Source of the DNA: Agrostemma githago
Taxonomy: Eukaryota > Streptophyta > Magnoliopsida > Caryophyllales > Caryophyllaceae
Length of the DNA stretch: 64,000 nt
Assembly (NCBI GenBank): GCA_958450325.1
Contig: OY288247.1
Coordinates: 14,622,429 to 14,686,428, forward strand
Reading direction: 5' to 3'
Part shown: one piece after another, positions 32,101 through 44,225 of the stretch
Position numbering within the stretch: the stretch's first letter is position 1
Layout of the letters: each line of letters opens with the position of its first letter
Notes under the pieces: model-generated
What the model was told of the DNA's origin: nothing
Databases searched by the model: none
The model's input: the letters and a program-made list of their open reading frames with translations, nothing else
Translations under genes and position numbers: made by a program

Positions 32101-33371
32101 TTCCAGCCCTTTGATCAAGACATCACTGGGAATGCACCTAGCCTACACCATTGCTATGGCTGGTCACACACAAAGCCCTAATAAACTAGGCACCATAATC
32201 CACTGAACTACGGCATGGTTTGATTTCACCACACGTGAATACGTAGGCAGCCTTTCAACAGAGGCACAACCACCCACATTGACACACATTCAAAAAGCAC
32301 CATCATTACGGTCACGACACTGTCATGTTCTCGACAGTTAGCTTTGTCATTCTGGGGGCTTCTCCTAGGCAGAAGTTCTCCATCCACTCACAAAATCCAG
32401 ATAAATTCAAAAAATCTAGCCTCCTTTCTATAGTGTGTCCTAGTACTCGGCTTAGTCAAAGACGAGAATCTGTCAGGACTCGGAGCAATACCCACTTTGG
32501 AAATGACCCAAAAACCAAAAATTCAAAAGGAGCACTAGACTACATCATTGTTACTGCTAAAACAGTCTCATTACAGACTACTGCAATTTCCCTATAGCAG
32601 ATCATTCCCATTTCAATGTTCGACTGTGTTGTCACTCGCCTAGGCTACGGAATAGCGCAACTTAAGAGTCTTGTCATCTTAGGTGGCCCACCCCCTACCG
32701 AGTCACGGTCCAACCCTTATAGAGTCCAGTCGTGTCTGTCAACTCGTCCTCTCGCGTCCAGAGTCGAGTCTGTCGGTATATCTCTCTCTTCAAATTCTCA
32801 TTTTTTTGCAAAACTTAGCCATTTGGGAATATCCTTTTTCCTAGTCATCACAGGAATAGGACTTTTACACCACTTCCCCTGTTTTATCTAGGCATATAGG
32901 CCTAACCAAGAAAATTCAGGAATCCGTGTCAGAATCCAATTAGGAATCAGAGTCATCCCAGCCACTCTTATTTCCAAACTTCCAAAAATTTTCAGCATTC
33001 TCCTTGTCAAAATTTTCGAAAAAAAATCATCTTTTTCCCCAGCACGAGTCAGTGTTTCGCCTAAATGTTACATACAAATTATGTCAGCATACAGGTACAC
33101 TCAAGACTCCCCGAGAATTCTAAGTTCCCTAATGGGAAAGCTCCTGCGCAATTCTAAGACAGGATATATCTGCAAACAGGTATACCCACAGCTTCCTAGG
33201 CAAGCTCCCGCGACATTATCAACATCAACTCAGGTATGATTTCTATTCCATGGCTGGCGAGCCCTTCACGCAGGTCTAATGGACCCTAAACGACCCGATC
33301 GGAAGTCTGCCAGGTTTTAATCCTTGATTGACCTGGTGGCTACTCTGACTTTTGCCTTGTCCAAGCCTCAG
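29166..33371 (+). other. Non-coding interior of the inner LARD
   Basis: No gag or pol motif is present. It has an A-run of about 24 (30758-30781), repeated CGGTCAACTCAAATGAAG-like units at 31340-31460, and the minisatellite at 31728-31951. The remainder matches the outer interior in inverse order. Confidence 0.75.
31728..31951 (+). repeat. Minisatellite, nine 24-26-bp units (GAGAGCAAAACTCGTCAAAT)
   Basis: Nine consecutive units GAGAGCAAAACTCGTCAAAT plus a C-run of variable length. The last three share GAGAGCAGAACTCGT and an extra A. The array stands where the outer element has unrelated, non-repetitive sequence (24700-24840). Confidence 0.93.
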
Positions 33372-33386
33372 TCAGAGTGGGGGCTC

Positions 33387-35853
33387 TGTAGACACCCACA
33401 TTTTGACCGCCAGGTGTCTATAGCAGTTCCCGCCAAACACCCGATGATGATAGGACGTAAACGTGCTTTGACAGACTCGAATATGGGCTCGTAATATGGA
33501 CATTTGGTTTAGACATTTTAAGGGGTACAAATCTCACGAAACTGACCTCAAATCCAGGCCCAGTGGGTCGTTTCGAGTCAAATAACACTAATTTGGGTCG
33601 AAATCACCAGGGGTAAAACCGTCTTTTAGCGACCGAGTCAAACCCGGTCAAAGATATTTTTTCCCGAGTCACACAAGCTGGCCGTGACACTACACGGTTG
33701 ATTCGGACTCAAACACCACAAAAATCAGCCATACAAAAAATAATAAACAATTCCGTTTAAGGTAGAATTCGATCCCGAGTAGGAATCCTATTCTTAAACC
33801 GACTCAAACACTTGACCGAGTGCAAAACACTCGGCCAAAACACCCTCAAAACAGCCGAAATCCCTTTCTTCTTGGCCAAGAAAGTGGAATTCTTATTTCC
33901 CTCGAATTCCTACGTTTCTTATCCTAAGCGGTATTCAAACTCTCCCAAACCAAGGTCAGGAAATCCCTATAAATAGGACCTCCCGTCCAACACAAAAAAT
34001 GAATGAATTACCTCGTTTTCCAGCCACTATAAACACAGAAAAATACACGAAGAATACACCAATAATACACGAAAAATCAGACTGAAAAATACCGAGAAAG
34101 TCAGCCAAAAAGCAACATCCAAAATCCCGACGTAATCCCGAAGTAATTCCAAAATCCGACGAAACCGATCCTGTCCGAACCGACCGAGTCCCCACGTCAC
34201 TCACACATACAAAATCGACACCTTAACTCACCCACATCATCTCGACGCTTCCGTGTCTAAGCCACCGTCCGACGAGCTCTATACCGAGAACACAAAGCAT
34301 GTAGGTTGAGGGTGCAAATCAAACCCAACTCTTCTCTTTTCTCTCCCTCTTTCTCACGTTTTTTTTCCTTCTTTTTTATTATTTTCGTCGGTCGTTTCAT
34401 ATTTTAATATGGGTCGTTCATCGCATATATTTTTCTAATATCGATATTATAAAAAACTATTTTTTTATCGAATATTCTTAAAATATGATATCGATTCTAT
34501 ATAATCGAATATCGTATCGACAAGAATTATATTAAGTTTTCGACAACATCGTTTTATTCTTGTTCGTTCAAAATCCTTTTTTACAACTTTTCGTTCAAAA
34601 TTCCTTTTTCTTATTTTTCGTTCAAAAAAACAAATTTTTTTCAAAACCTTTTCCAAAGTCATTCCGAATATTCGATATCGATTTCATAATTGAATATCGA
34701 ATACGACGAATATCGAAAATATAAACGAGTATAAATTAATCCATATTTGTACGCGCTTTATAACGATTTTCGACAAAAAAAATAAAATTGGACAGACCCG
34801 TACGCGAGTCGCGCCCGGTCCAGGCGACTCGCGCACGAGCCTGTGGTCCGGTTCTTTTTTTTAGTTTTTCTCGAAACGATTTCTAAAATTTATATCTTTT
34901 CCAAAACTATTCCAAATATTCGATATTGATCTCATAGTCGACTATCGAATATAACGAATATCGAGAATATTAAGTCGGGTACGAATTATGCGATATTCGT
35001 ACGCGATTTAATCAAAACTTTTTCGAAAACCGTCGTCGAAAAACAGGCCGCCACGCGACCCGCATGAGTCTCGGGCGAGTCGCGCGGCTCTCGGCCGAGA
35101 CACACCCTTTTTCCTTTCTCGAACATCGTTTTTTATACAAAACAACGTTTTAGTAATATTTTTCAGATTTCGATTAATTTTCATTTTCTCGATTTCATAT
35201 ATTTATTTCTTATTTATTATTATTTCAATCGTTACTAACTCGTTTTCTCGTGTTTGTAGCAACTTTTCTCTTATTTCTTTTTATCGTTTTATTAGACTAA
35301 AACGAACTCACATGCTAAAATAACTTCGACGTTATTAGTTTAACATGCATTAAACGACTTAGCAACCCATTTATTTATTTTTCCTCACATGTCTTAGGAA
35401 AATAATCTCTGCATATCATTTCATCGTCGAACTAACGCGTGTACACAAAACCGAACGATATCTTAGTAAAGGCCGCTAAGTGCGGGCGGGGTTGGGTGTT
35501 CTCACTGAACTTCCCAACACGTACCCTCACCCCTTACTCAGAACCGTGGTTTCCGGATGTCCGAAACCATTGGCAACGAGAGTCATTCAATATACGATTA
35601 ACCGCCCAGTCGGCATCGGTATCGATATGCTAAGGGACGAACCCGATAAACTCTCACATCGGAAATGGGCCAGGCTTTAAGTATGGCCCACTACGACATA
35701 GAGTGGGTTCGAATGGTTCCGAATAACCATAAAATTCGGTGGCGACTCCTACTTCGATTTAAAATTCTATTCGATCCATCTCATATGGAAATTCTATCGC
35801 CTCCCCAAAACCCGCGCTTCGCCGCGTCGGGGTGGACCTATGTCATGTCCACA
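33387..35853 (+). repeat. 3' LTR of the inner LARD
   Basis: Near-identical partner of 26676-29145, preceded by the PPT CAGAGTGGGGGCT. TATA box at 33968-33975. Confidence 0.93.
33968..33975 (+). promoter_or_regulatory. Putative LTR TATA box (3' LTR, inner LARD)
   Basis: TATAAATA in the 3' LTR. It could drive read-out transcription into the outer element, in antisense to it. Confidence 0.55.
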
Positions 35854-35858
35854 CTTAT

Positions 35859-36423
35859 CGGTCCGGATTTTCGAAAATTTTGATAAAGGTCGGGCAGCAT
35901 ACCAGCAAAAAATAGGCTAATTTTGAGTTAAAATCGTAAGTCCTAAATTCTGTAGCTTTCCGGGTTTTGAAAAAGGATAGTTTTGAAAAGATGCAATTTT
36001 TGAAATGACGGTTTTTGAAAAAAAAGACCAAAGAAGATCAAGTAGCATGTAGTCACGGAAACAGTATAATGACACCATGTACGCTCTTAATCTAAGTCTC
36101 GGTCGGTCGAAATAGGGTCTATACCAACGACGATAGCTTTCTCGCAAATCAGGACGGTCTTCCTAAGCCGAGTTGGTCTTAGAACCTGCCGTAAAACCCA
36201 TGCGAGTTCCGCCATCGAAGTCTTTAGTGCACCCATTTATGAATGCACCGTGGTATAGTGGGACGTCGGTCACAAGTAACCGGCCCGAGAAAAATTTGGG
36301 TTATGCATGAACCATTGAACTAAAACGTGTACATTACTAATCGAACGATTTCTTTTCGAGTCTCACCCTGAGGATGCCGATGGTAAGTGATACATCAGTT
36401 AATCCCCAGCGGAGTCGCCAAAT
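35859..36423 (-). other. 5' interior and primer site of the outer LARD
   Basis: This is the continuation of the outer element's interior after the inner insertion. It is homologous in inverse to 29146-29760 of the inner element. It ends with the PBS complement CCCCAGCGGAGTCGCCAAAT directly before the LTR at 36424. Confidence 0.85.
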
Positions 36424-38693
36424 TGTGGACATGACATAGGTCCACCCCGACGCGGCCACGCGCGGGTTTGGGGAGGCGAATGAATCTGCATATGAGATGG
36501 GTCGAATTGAAATTTAAATCGAAGTAGGAGTCGCCACCGAACTTTGTGGGAGTTCGGGCCCGTTCGAACCCACTCTATGTCGTAGTGGGCCGTGTACAAA
36601 ATACGGCCCATTTCCAATGTCAGAGTTTATTGGGTTCGTCCCTTAGCATTTGATACCGATACCGACATTATCGGATATCGTGTATTGAATGACTCTCGTT
36701 GCCAATGGATTCGGACATCCGGAAACCATGGTTCTGAGTAAGGGGTGAGGGTACGTGTTGGGAAGTTCACTAAGAACACCCAACCCCGCCCGCACTTAGC
36801 GGCCTTTACTAAGATATCGTTCGTTTTTATGTACACGCGTTAGTTCGACGGTGGAATGATATGCAAGCATTATTTTCCCTAAGCATGTGAGAGAAAAATA
36901 AATGGGTTGCTAAGTCGTTTAATGCATCTTAAACTAATAACGTCAAAGTTATTTTAACATGTGATTTTGTTTTAGTCTAATAAAACAAAAGAAAAAGACA
37001 AATTGCTACAAACACGAGAAAACAAGTTAGTAACGGTTGAATAAATCGAATAAAGATGTAAATACGATTATATGCATGATTTTAGAAAAATGTTTATGAC
37101 ACGTGATGGATTAACACGTGTTGACCGAAGTCGAAAAAATATTTATCGAAATCTGAAAATATGTCGCGAAAGTCACTTTTTATGTAAGATCCGAAAAAAT
37201 AGAAAAAATAGAAAAGCGAGGAAATGAAAAAAAAAAGGACCCGGCTAAACAGGCCACCGCGCGAGTCGCCTGACAGGCGCGCGACTCGCGTGGCGGTCTG
37301 TCCGCTTTTTATTATTTGTCGAAAACCGTCAATTTTTATGAATCGCGTACAACTATGGATTAATTTATACCCGATTCATATTTTCGATATTCGATTATGA
37401 AATCGATATCGAATAGTCGGAATGATTTTAGAAAAGGTTTTGAAAAAAGTTTGTTTTGAACGAAAAGTAAAAAAAAGAATTTTGAACGAAAAATATGTTA
37501 ATTCTCTCCGCGTATAAAATCGTCAAATTTTGTTTGTAACAATTTTATTAGCAGCAACGAGAATTAATTAATTTTGTTCTTGTTAGATACGATATTCGAT
37601 TAGAGAATCGATATCGTATTTTAAGAACGTTATAAAAAATAGTTTTTGTAGTATCGATTATTAGAAATAAAAAATATGCGATGAACGACCCATATTAAAA
37701 TACAAAACGACCGACGACACGACGAAAAAGAAGAAAAAAACATGGAGAAGGAAAAGAAAAGGGGAAAGAGTCGGATTTGATTTACACCCTCAACCTACAT
37801 GCTTTGTTTTCTCGGTATGGAGCTCGTCGGACAGTGGTTTAAACTTGGGAGCGTCGAGATGATGCGGGATGAGTTAAGGTGTTATTTTGGACGGATTTTG
37901 GCCGGTTTTTTTTGAGGTCGGATTCGTCGGTATTTTGGCAGTATTTCGGTGCTTCTTCGGAGGTATATCGGGATTTGCTTTGAATGATTTTTTTTCTAGA
38001 TGTCGAGGATGATGGATGTATATTTCATGTATGGGAATCATTGATCGCCTATTGATGGATAGTTTCTGAATGAATTGTGTTGAACAGAGGGTCCTATTTA
38101 TAGGCGAAGAGGTTTAGGAGAGGTATCTTGCTTAGACAACAAGAAATACCGATTTGGATAGGAAACGCGAGAGTTCGAAAGGAACGAGAAGTCCGTTGCT
38201 TGGGGAGGAAGCAAGGAATCTCGGCTGGTTGGGGGGAGTTGGCCGAGTATTTTGATGCTCGGTCGGTAATTGATTCGGTTTTCGGATAGAATTCCTACTT
38301 GAGATCGAATTCTATTCTTAAACGGATTTGTTTAATATTTTTTGAAGCTGATTTTTTGTGGTGTTTGAGACCGAATCAGCCACGTGAGGTGTCACGGCTG
38401 ACTCGTGTGTCTCGAGAATATTTTTGACCGGGTTTTGACTCGGTCGCTAAAAGACGGTTTTACCCCTGGTGTCGGAATTGACCCAAATTAGTCTCATTTG
38501 ATTCAAAACGACCCACTGGGCCTGGATTTGAGGTTGGTTTTATAAGATTTGTACTCCGTAATAAGCCCAAGCCAAATGTCCATGATTTCGAGCCCATATC
38601 CGAGTCCATCAAAGCAGGTTTGCGTCCGATCATCATCGGGTGTTTGGCGGGAACTACTATAGACACCTGGCGGTCAAAATGTGGGTGTCTACA
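36424..38693 (-). repeat. 5' LTR of the outer LARD
   Basis: 2270 bp with TG...CA ends intact on both strands. The palindrome is at 37254-37296 and the TATA box at 38095-38102 (minus). Confidence 0.92.
38095..38102 (-). promoter_or_regulatory. Putative LTR TATA box (5' LTR, outer LARD)
   Basis: TATAAATA on the minus strand. As this is the 5' LTR it would drive genomic transcription of the element. Confidence 0.6.
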
Positions 38694-38698
38694 TGTTT

Positions 38699-39759
38699 AT
38701 TCTTTGCATTGCTTGTGATTTAATTTTGATAGGGGCTAGATCGACTCTTTGTGTAGCTCGAGTTAGAGTTTTCTTTGTGTAGCTCACCAATATGGTATCA
38801 ACTACATTCATGACCGGCCTATAACTTGGTCAGAGAGATCTCATGTCCAATTCTTGGTTTCTCAATGTCTTTTGCATGCAAGTGTATCTCTAGCTCTCAA
38901 GTTCTGTTTGCCAAGCTCTTTGACCTTTTTTTTAGGGAATAGGGGAGGATTAATTCATTAGAAAAAAACAATTGTAAAAACTAAACTATTAAGGTCAATT
39001 TTTGAAATTAACTAATCGTGTAATATGTGAATCTGTTGAATTTTCCGCTTTTAGGGTTTTTAAATTAGGCACCTGAACCTGCAAGGGATCTTCTCGACAG
39101 GCTATTTATCCAGACACAAAAGCTGAAAGAAAAAATGAATCGAAAATATATGATGAATTTTGACCTGCGAGCTGTAGCCTGTAGGTATAATAGATGATCC
39201 AATTGTTAATTTCATTTGTTTCGGGGCTTGATTAGTTGGGATTCGTAGCCTGAGTTTGATTGTTGGAGCTCTGATTTGTGATGAATTTTGATTTGTGGCG
39301 TGAATTTGATTGTTTGAGCTCTAATTTGTGCTAAATTATGATCCATGGTGTGAATTTGAGTGTGTGACCTTTAATATGTGTCAAGTTACATGAGTTTGTG
39401 TGTTTGACCTGTGATTTGTGTAAAAAATTATAATTTATTCTCGGTGATACTTGCACTCGTGCTTGTAGTTATGGTCGAATTCTCCATCTTCGATGAGCTC
39501 AAGAAGTATCGTGTTTGGTAATTCCTTTGTGTGTATCAAGTTAGGGATGGATGTGCCCATCAGGGGGTCCTTGTCATTTTCGTGTCTGTTCGTTCCTGTC
39601 TACATGTGCACGTCTGATCTGCTGGTAGTTCAATAGCTTGAGATTTGCTGCGCTACTTCCAGGCAGCTGAAACTTTATATGTGTTTTATATTGCTTATCT
39701 GTAATGTACGGAGTAACATTTAGGCCAAAAGTTGATTGTTGAGTACTGAAATCTGACAG
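38699..39759. other. Flank of the outer LARD and intron-like sequence, no gene seen
   Basis: AT-rich, with degenerate tandem units of about 60 bp at 39240-39420 (GAATTTGATTGTTTGAGCTC, then TTTGTG, repeated three to four times). It ends in the acceptor CTGACAG before the TIM14 exon. Confidence 0.5.
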
Positions 39760-39916
39760 GGAAAGTGTCGCTGTTGAGAAGATAAAGGAAGCTCATAGAA
39801 AGGTTATGATAGCAAACCATCCAGATGCCGGTGGAAGCCATTACCTGGCCTCAAAGATTAACGAGGCCAAAGATATGATGCTTGGGAAGTCGGGGAACAG
39901 TTCCTCAACTTTCTAA
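39760..39916 (+). pseudogene. TIM14/Pam18 J-protein, last exon only
   Basis: After an AG acceptor the frame reads (R)ESVAVEKIKEAHRKVMIANHPDAGGS, followed by a segment with ASKINEAKDMMLG and a stop after SSTF. This is the C-terminal J-domain of plant TIM14, the inner-membrane J-protein that stimulates mtHsp70 in the mitochondrial import motor. The essential HPD tripeptide is intact, as is the family-typical GGSHYLASKINEAKD context. The upstream exons (N-terminal membrane anchor, helix I) are not found in the 1 kb before it. The outer LARD lies beyond that, so this is an orphan exon or the end of a gene cut by the retroelement. It could still be a live exon if the gene spans the insertion. Confidence 0.8.
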
Positions 39917-42320
39917 GTCCTGCTTTGTTTGGCTATGTATGCATTTACCTGCCCGCCAGACAACATTTCAAGTTGGTTGAGGACATTTTAGTGGTTAGAA
40001 TTTAGTCGGGAAAGGATTGTTTAGAGCTACATTCAAAATGGAGATGAAATATTCAAGAGATGAATCAAATTTCGCTCAACAGGCAGTGAATAGTGATGTC
40101 AAAGCTGCTCAGTATTGTAATTTAACATTAAAAGTCAATCGGATTTCAGTTGGGTATAACCACGAAGGCCGCAGTTGCCTCTTGAGTTTTAAGATTGTTG
40201 CAGTATTTGGATATTGGGCGTCTTTTAGGTTGATTATCTCAATGACTCGAATTACTTGAATTCCATTTGATTATATACATTTGATTAAAATATACCTCAC
40301 CTTCATTGATAGGATCATGGTGACTAGCAGGGTTGTTTGTGGTCGAAAGAATAGGCCATTAGCGACAGCAACACTTAGGAAATGAATATTGTTGTCTCCG
40401 ACTACATAACCGTGTATATATTCCGTGCCCTTGGGACACATCCAGAAAAGGTGTCGAAAATACATTTGCTACTCTAACACAGTTAAACTACACTACATAG
40501 ACGGTATATTCCACTCATCAATGTGTTGAAGCATCTTCTCCTTGAGCTGCACCGAACACCAAAAAATCTCCGAGTTTGCTATTTTATATCGTTAGAAGGC
40601 CGATTTCAAATGGAAAACTTGGCAGCTTGGCTGGTACGCCCCTTTGGTTGCAGCCTGTTCAAAATTCTTGGGGATGGGTTCATTTACTTCAACGCCAATC
40701 TGAACAAAAAAGTGTGCCCACCACGAATGACTCCGCATTTTATCCTACCACAACAACCATCACCCATAAATAATGAAAACAGTCATTCATAATTCGCCAT
40801 TTCGGAACAAAAAAGAGGGTACTCACTGGGCGTCCGAATTTGGATAGCTCTGTAACTCTGGCCCGCTGTTGCCCAGGAAACCGTAAAGCGAAGACAGAGG
40901 AGACATTTGTAATGAAGTTCTACAGAGGGAACTAAATGAAGTTGAGAAAGACAAAGGAGACATTTGTAAACGAATTCTCATAGATAGGTACATTAGTATG
41001 TAAGGAAGAAACCGATGCAACTCATATGAGTTTCATTATTTGTAAAGTTTCATATTTTTAAAGCTCATATGATCAAGCTTCTTGTTTGGTTTGATCGTAG
41101 TTTGATAGAAGAAGAATACCCCCTTCGAGCTTTAGTGTTCTTCGCTATTTTCTTATTCGGTTGTGTTTGACGTTCTTCCCTATTTTCATTCTTTTTCATC
41201 TAACATTACCAACCTACCCCACTACTTTATTTATATTACACCAATTACGCATCATTAATTGGTATAATATTTCTCTTCGCCACTTTTACAATTCATTTGT
41301 TCTCATTTGATTAATATAATATCATTTTCTCTTACTTTTTCAATCCACTCCATTTTCATTTATTGATATAATACTCCCTCTTTATTTTCCTCCACAAAAA
41401 TAGAGGGGAAAAACACTGGAACTCGGAGGAAGTATCATTTTGAGGTGTTACATTGATTTTGAGTCGAGGAAGCATCGCCCATTAATACCATTTGAGGTTG
41501 TACGCTAATTGATTCAACTTATGAACTCATATGATCAGGCTTCTGGTTTAATTTGATTGTTGTTTGATAGAAGAAGAATATTATTTGAGGTATTGCTTTG
41601 ATTCTCAGTAGTGGAAGTGTTGCAAGTGAATTAAGATTGGACTCCGAATGAAGATGGGGTAGATTTCAAGAGGCAAAAGGTGTCATAATGGGTTGAAGCA
41701 TATTTAGGTAAACTGATATGTCGGGTCAGATCGAGTTTAATTGATGTCGTTATCTTCCCTTTGATCAGCTTTATCTGATTTTGGTATGATATATGTGTAG
41801 ATCATCGAATTTGATCGTGTATTGGTGTATTTTTATGCTCGAAAACAGTCAATGTGCAAGCGGTAATTGAGTATGTAAGTAAAGCAATTGGATAGACAAT
41901 GGAAATCATTTACCTTGACAGCGTATCTGTGTCTTTCATCTGTTTAAATTTCTGCACATGTGTGAATATGGTGAATTACCGAATTGGGTTGAAGGTCGAA
42001 ACTGGAAGAGATAGTGAATTCGATTAAATGACCCTAAAGAAAAATGTAGCAACTTGAAGTGAATCCGAAATTAATTTGAGACTAAACATCAGAGAATCGG
42101 AACTGAAACAAGTCACGTCCATTCAGAAACAGACAGTAAACAACAACAATGACTCTGCACCGAAACAGACATGAGCATTCAGAGTCGGATACCACACATC
42201 AAGGAATCAGAACTGAAACAGATCACGTGATGGGCAGTAACCAGCAGCATGGTGTACATGTCGGATCGGAAACAGGTCATGCCCATTTAGATTAATTACG
42301 ATTGATGACATTGAGGTAGG
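39917..42320. other. Low-complexity intergenic stretch
   Basis: No recognisable gene. At 42080-42290 there are two degenerate units with AATCNGAACTGAAACAxxTCACGT. Frames of 60-90 codons here show no family resemblance. Confidence 0.45.
41374..41432. mobile_element. Possible degenerate Stowaway MITE (59 bp)
   Basis: CTCCCTCTTTATTTTCC at the left and GGAACTCGGAGGAAG at the right are partial inverted repeats, flanked by TA (41372-41373, 41433-41434). It is short and imperfect. Confidence 0.45.
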
Positions 42321-42324
42321 CGTA

Positions 42325-44010
42325 ATATGATTTTCTTTTGTCATCTATTTTAGAGAGTTTCTTTCATTCAACCCTTTATATCCCTCTTATGTTTCATCAT
42401 TCTTCTCCTGCAATCCCTCATATTCTTCTTTTCTTGTTTTTCCTAATGTTTTAGAACTTTATTTCCCTCATATTTAGAACTTTATTCAAATACGATCTTA
42501 GTTTGGACCTTTGAAACATATAAAGTTCGTCTACTATTTTTAGTGAAATGATTTTCTTACTTAGAATGACATAAAATAACCGTCTTAGACATAATTTGAT
42601 GGTTTTCATCTGGCCAAAAAACATTGTGCACATTGACAATTTACTTTGTTGTTTGAGGCAACTAAAGTCCCCAATCTTAAAGTTTTATCATGAATAACAA
42701 TCGTAATCAATATCAATACCTTTCCAAATTGTTATGCCTACCTCGATGTGTGAGTAGCATCAAAATTTGGAGAAACTTAGAATGACTTCTCCTTCTTGTT
42801 TCCCTTTTGTAATTTAAGACACATGCTTAAAATGACTTGTTTTGGTCACTTAATTTAGTGAGGGTGTCAACCCTTAGCCCCAACGTGTTACACTTGTCTC
42901 TCCTCCTAATGTTGTTCCTCTATATGTTCCTCTTTCTCGTCTATCATTTTTCCTTATATATACATCCCATTTTCCCTTCCCTTTTCCACCATGCCTTCTC
43001 CTCATACCCCTCATCTACATGCTCTTATCTTATTCCTTCCCCCATGTGCCTCCTCTTCCTCACGATCTGAGATTCATCCTTAAATAAGTCTTGCTTTTGT
43101 CATTTAGTTTAGTTTACCCTTAGCGTCCTCCTTCGACCCTTCTACCTCCTCCCCTCACTTTTCCCTAATGTTCCTCTTCTTCCTGTTCACCATTGCCTCC
43201 TACTGAGATCACTTGTCCTCCTCATTTACCACTTTCATATCCCCATATCCGTCCCTTTCCCTTATTTGTCCCTTCTCTCCCACCTCCGCTCATTCTCATC
43301 ATTTAAGATTCATCCTTATATATGACCATCTTAATTTTGTTATCTAGTTCAGCAATGGTTCGTCCCTTCCACTCATCTTCCCCTCTCACGTTCTTCATGT
43401 CCTTTTGTCTCACTCCCATGTTTCCTTCTTCACCTAATGCTAATTCTTTTTTGGTTGCTTCTGCACAACTACCAAGATCATTTTTCCTTCTTGTCCAACT
43501 TTTCGTCTTTCTATTCCCCTTCTCGCTCCTTCTTACTTTCCTCTTTCTACTCATCATCGTTTAAGATTTATTCTTACAAATGAATTGCTTTTGTCATCTA
43601 TTATTTTAGCGATTATGTCGCCCTCCCCCACACGCTCCTTTCTCCTTATCGATCACCCCTTACCATCTCTCCTTAACAATCCATTTTTAATTCATCCTTC
43701 CTCCCCTACTAAGATCATTTTCGTCATTTCCCTTCTCCTTCTCATTAGCTAAGATTCGTCTTTGTATATAAATATTTTGGTCATGTATGCCAATGTTACT
43801 GCGTCCCTTCATTCCTTCAATTCCTCCCATTATTCACCTTATCTCCGACACTCCTTTATATCTCCCCTTAAGGTTTTTCCTCTTTCAATCATATTTCCCT
43901 TTCTCCGTTACTAAGATTAATATATCCTTTCTCCACATCCTTTTCTCCTTCCCCGTTTTCTCATCTTCTCTCTTACCTCCCCCCTAAAGCTCTCCATCTT
44001 ATTGTTCCTC
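42325..44010 (-). repeat. Modular purine/pyrimidine-biased array, minus orientation
   Basis: The plus strand is strongly pyrimidine-rich, so the minus strand is purine-rich. Modules repeat in degenerate form: on the minus strand, GCTGAACTAGATAACAAAA, then ATGAATCTTAGATGATGAGG, a purine-only stretch, GATCTTAGTAGA, and GAGGAACATTAGGG. Part of it (42325-43560) is the inverse of about 60480-61830. Frames of 65-85 codons on both strands come from the composition. Confidence 0.75.
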
Positions 44011-44033
44011 CTTCATCTACTGATCGGTTTTTT

Positions 44034-44225
44034 CCTGTTGTATGGCATGTTTTCAATGATGCACTGGGGAGGATAAAGGTACTCCGTTAGTGGGTCAGTG
44101 CAGCCTACATTCACCCCCGTTTTGTTCTCTTTGTGAGCATTCCCTGCATCCTTCTCCTCTACATCGCTCTTCCTAGACATCAATTCCTTACCTTTATCTA
44201 CAGTTCTGGTGTTCGAACTGCTCAT
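44034..44225 (-). pseudogene. N-terminal fragment of the unidentified repeat-associated ORF family
   Basis: The minus-strand frame begins MSSSNTRTVDKGKELMSRKS, has a short charged linker, then GCTDPLTEYLYPPQCIIENM and PYN. The pattern EYxYPxxCIxxxMxY matches the ORF at 7206-7757 (EYVYPARCIVDDMSY). After PYN-AG the sequence turns directly into the purine array. The coding sequence is therefore cut here, or an array-filled intron begins. Function unknown. Confidence 0.5.

Larger units (their letters stand above)
26676..35853 (+). mobile_element. Inner large non-coding LTR retrotransposon (LARD-like), nested in the outer one
   Basis: LTRs at 26676-29145 and 33387-35853 (2470 and 2467 bp) flank a 4241-bp interior on the plus strand. 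A perfect TSD CTTAT lies at 26671-26675 and 35854-35858. The PBS ATTTGGCGACTCCGCTGGGG is at 29146-29165 and the PPT CAGTCAGAGTGGGGGCT precedes the 3' LTR. The two LTRs differ by only a handful of changes by eye. LTR ends, PBS, PPT and interior are all related to the outer element, but the LTR body is clearly diverged and longer. It is thus a sister subfamily, inserted in opposite orientation. There is no coding capacity for gag-pol. Confidence 0.92.
20822..38693 (-). mobile_element. Outer large non-coding LTR retrotransposon (LARD-like), host of the inner element
   Basis: LTRs at 20822-23094 and 36424-38693 (about 2.27 kb) are almost identical and point to the minus strand. A perfect TSD TGTTT stands at 20817-20821 and 38694-38698. 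The minus strand starts TGTAGACACCC and ends CATGTCCACA. The PBS is ATTTGGCGACTCCGCTGGGG (36404-36423), and a PPT CAGAGTGGGGGCTC abuts the 3' LTR. After removing the inner element (26676-35853 plus one TSD) the interior is about 4.15 kb. It has no gag or pol frame, which fits a LARD-type non-autonomous element. This PBS type and LTR style recall Tat/Ogre-lineage Ty3/gypsy elements (inference). Confidence 0.9.

Noticed and set aside
42837..44010. Hydrophobic 65-80-codon frames on the plus strand
   Set aside because: Pyrimidine-rich DNA translates to Leu/Ser/Phe/Pro-rich peptides by composition; the module repeats explain them.
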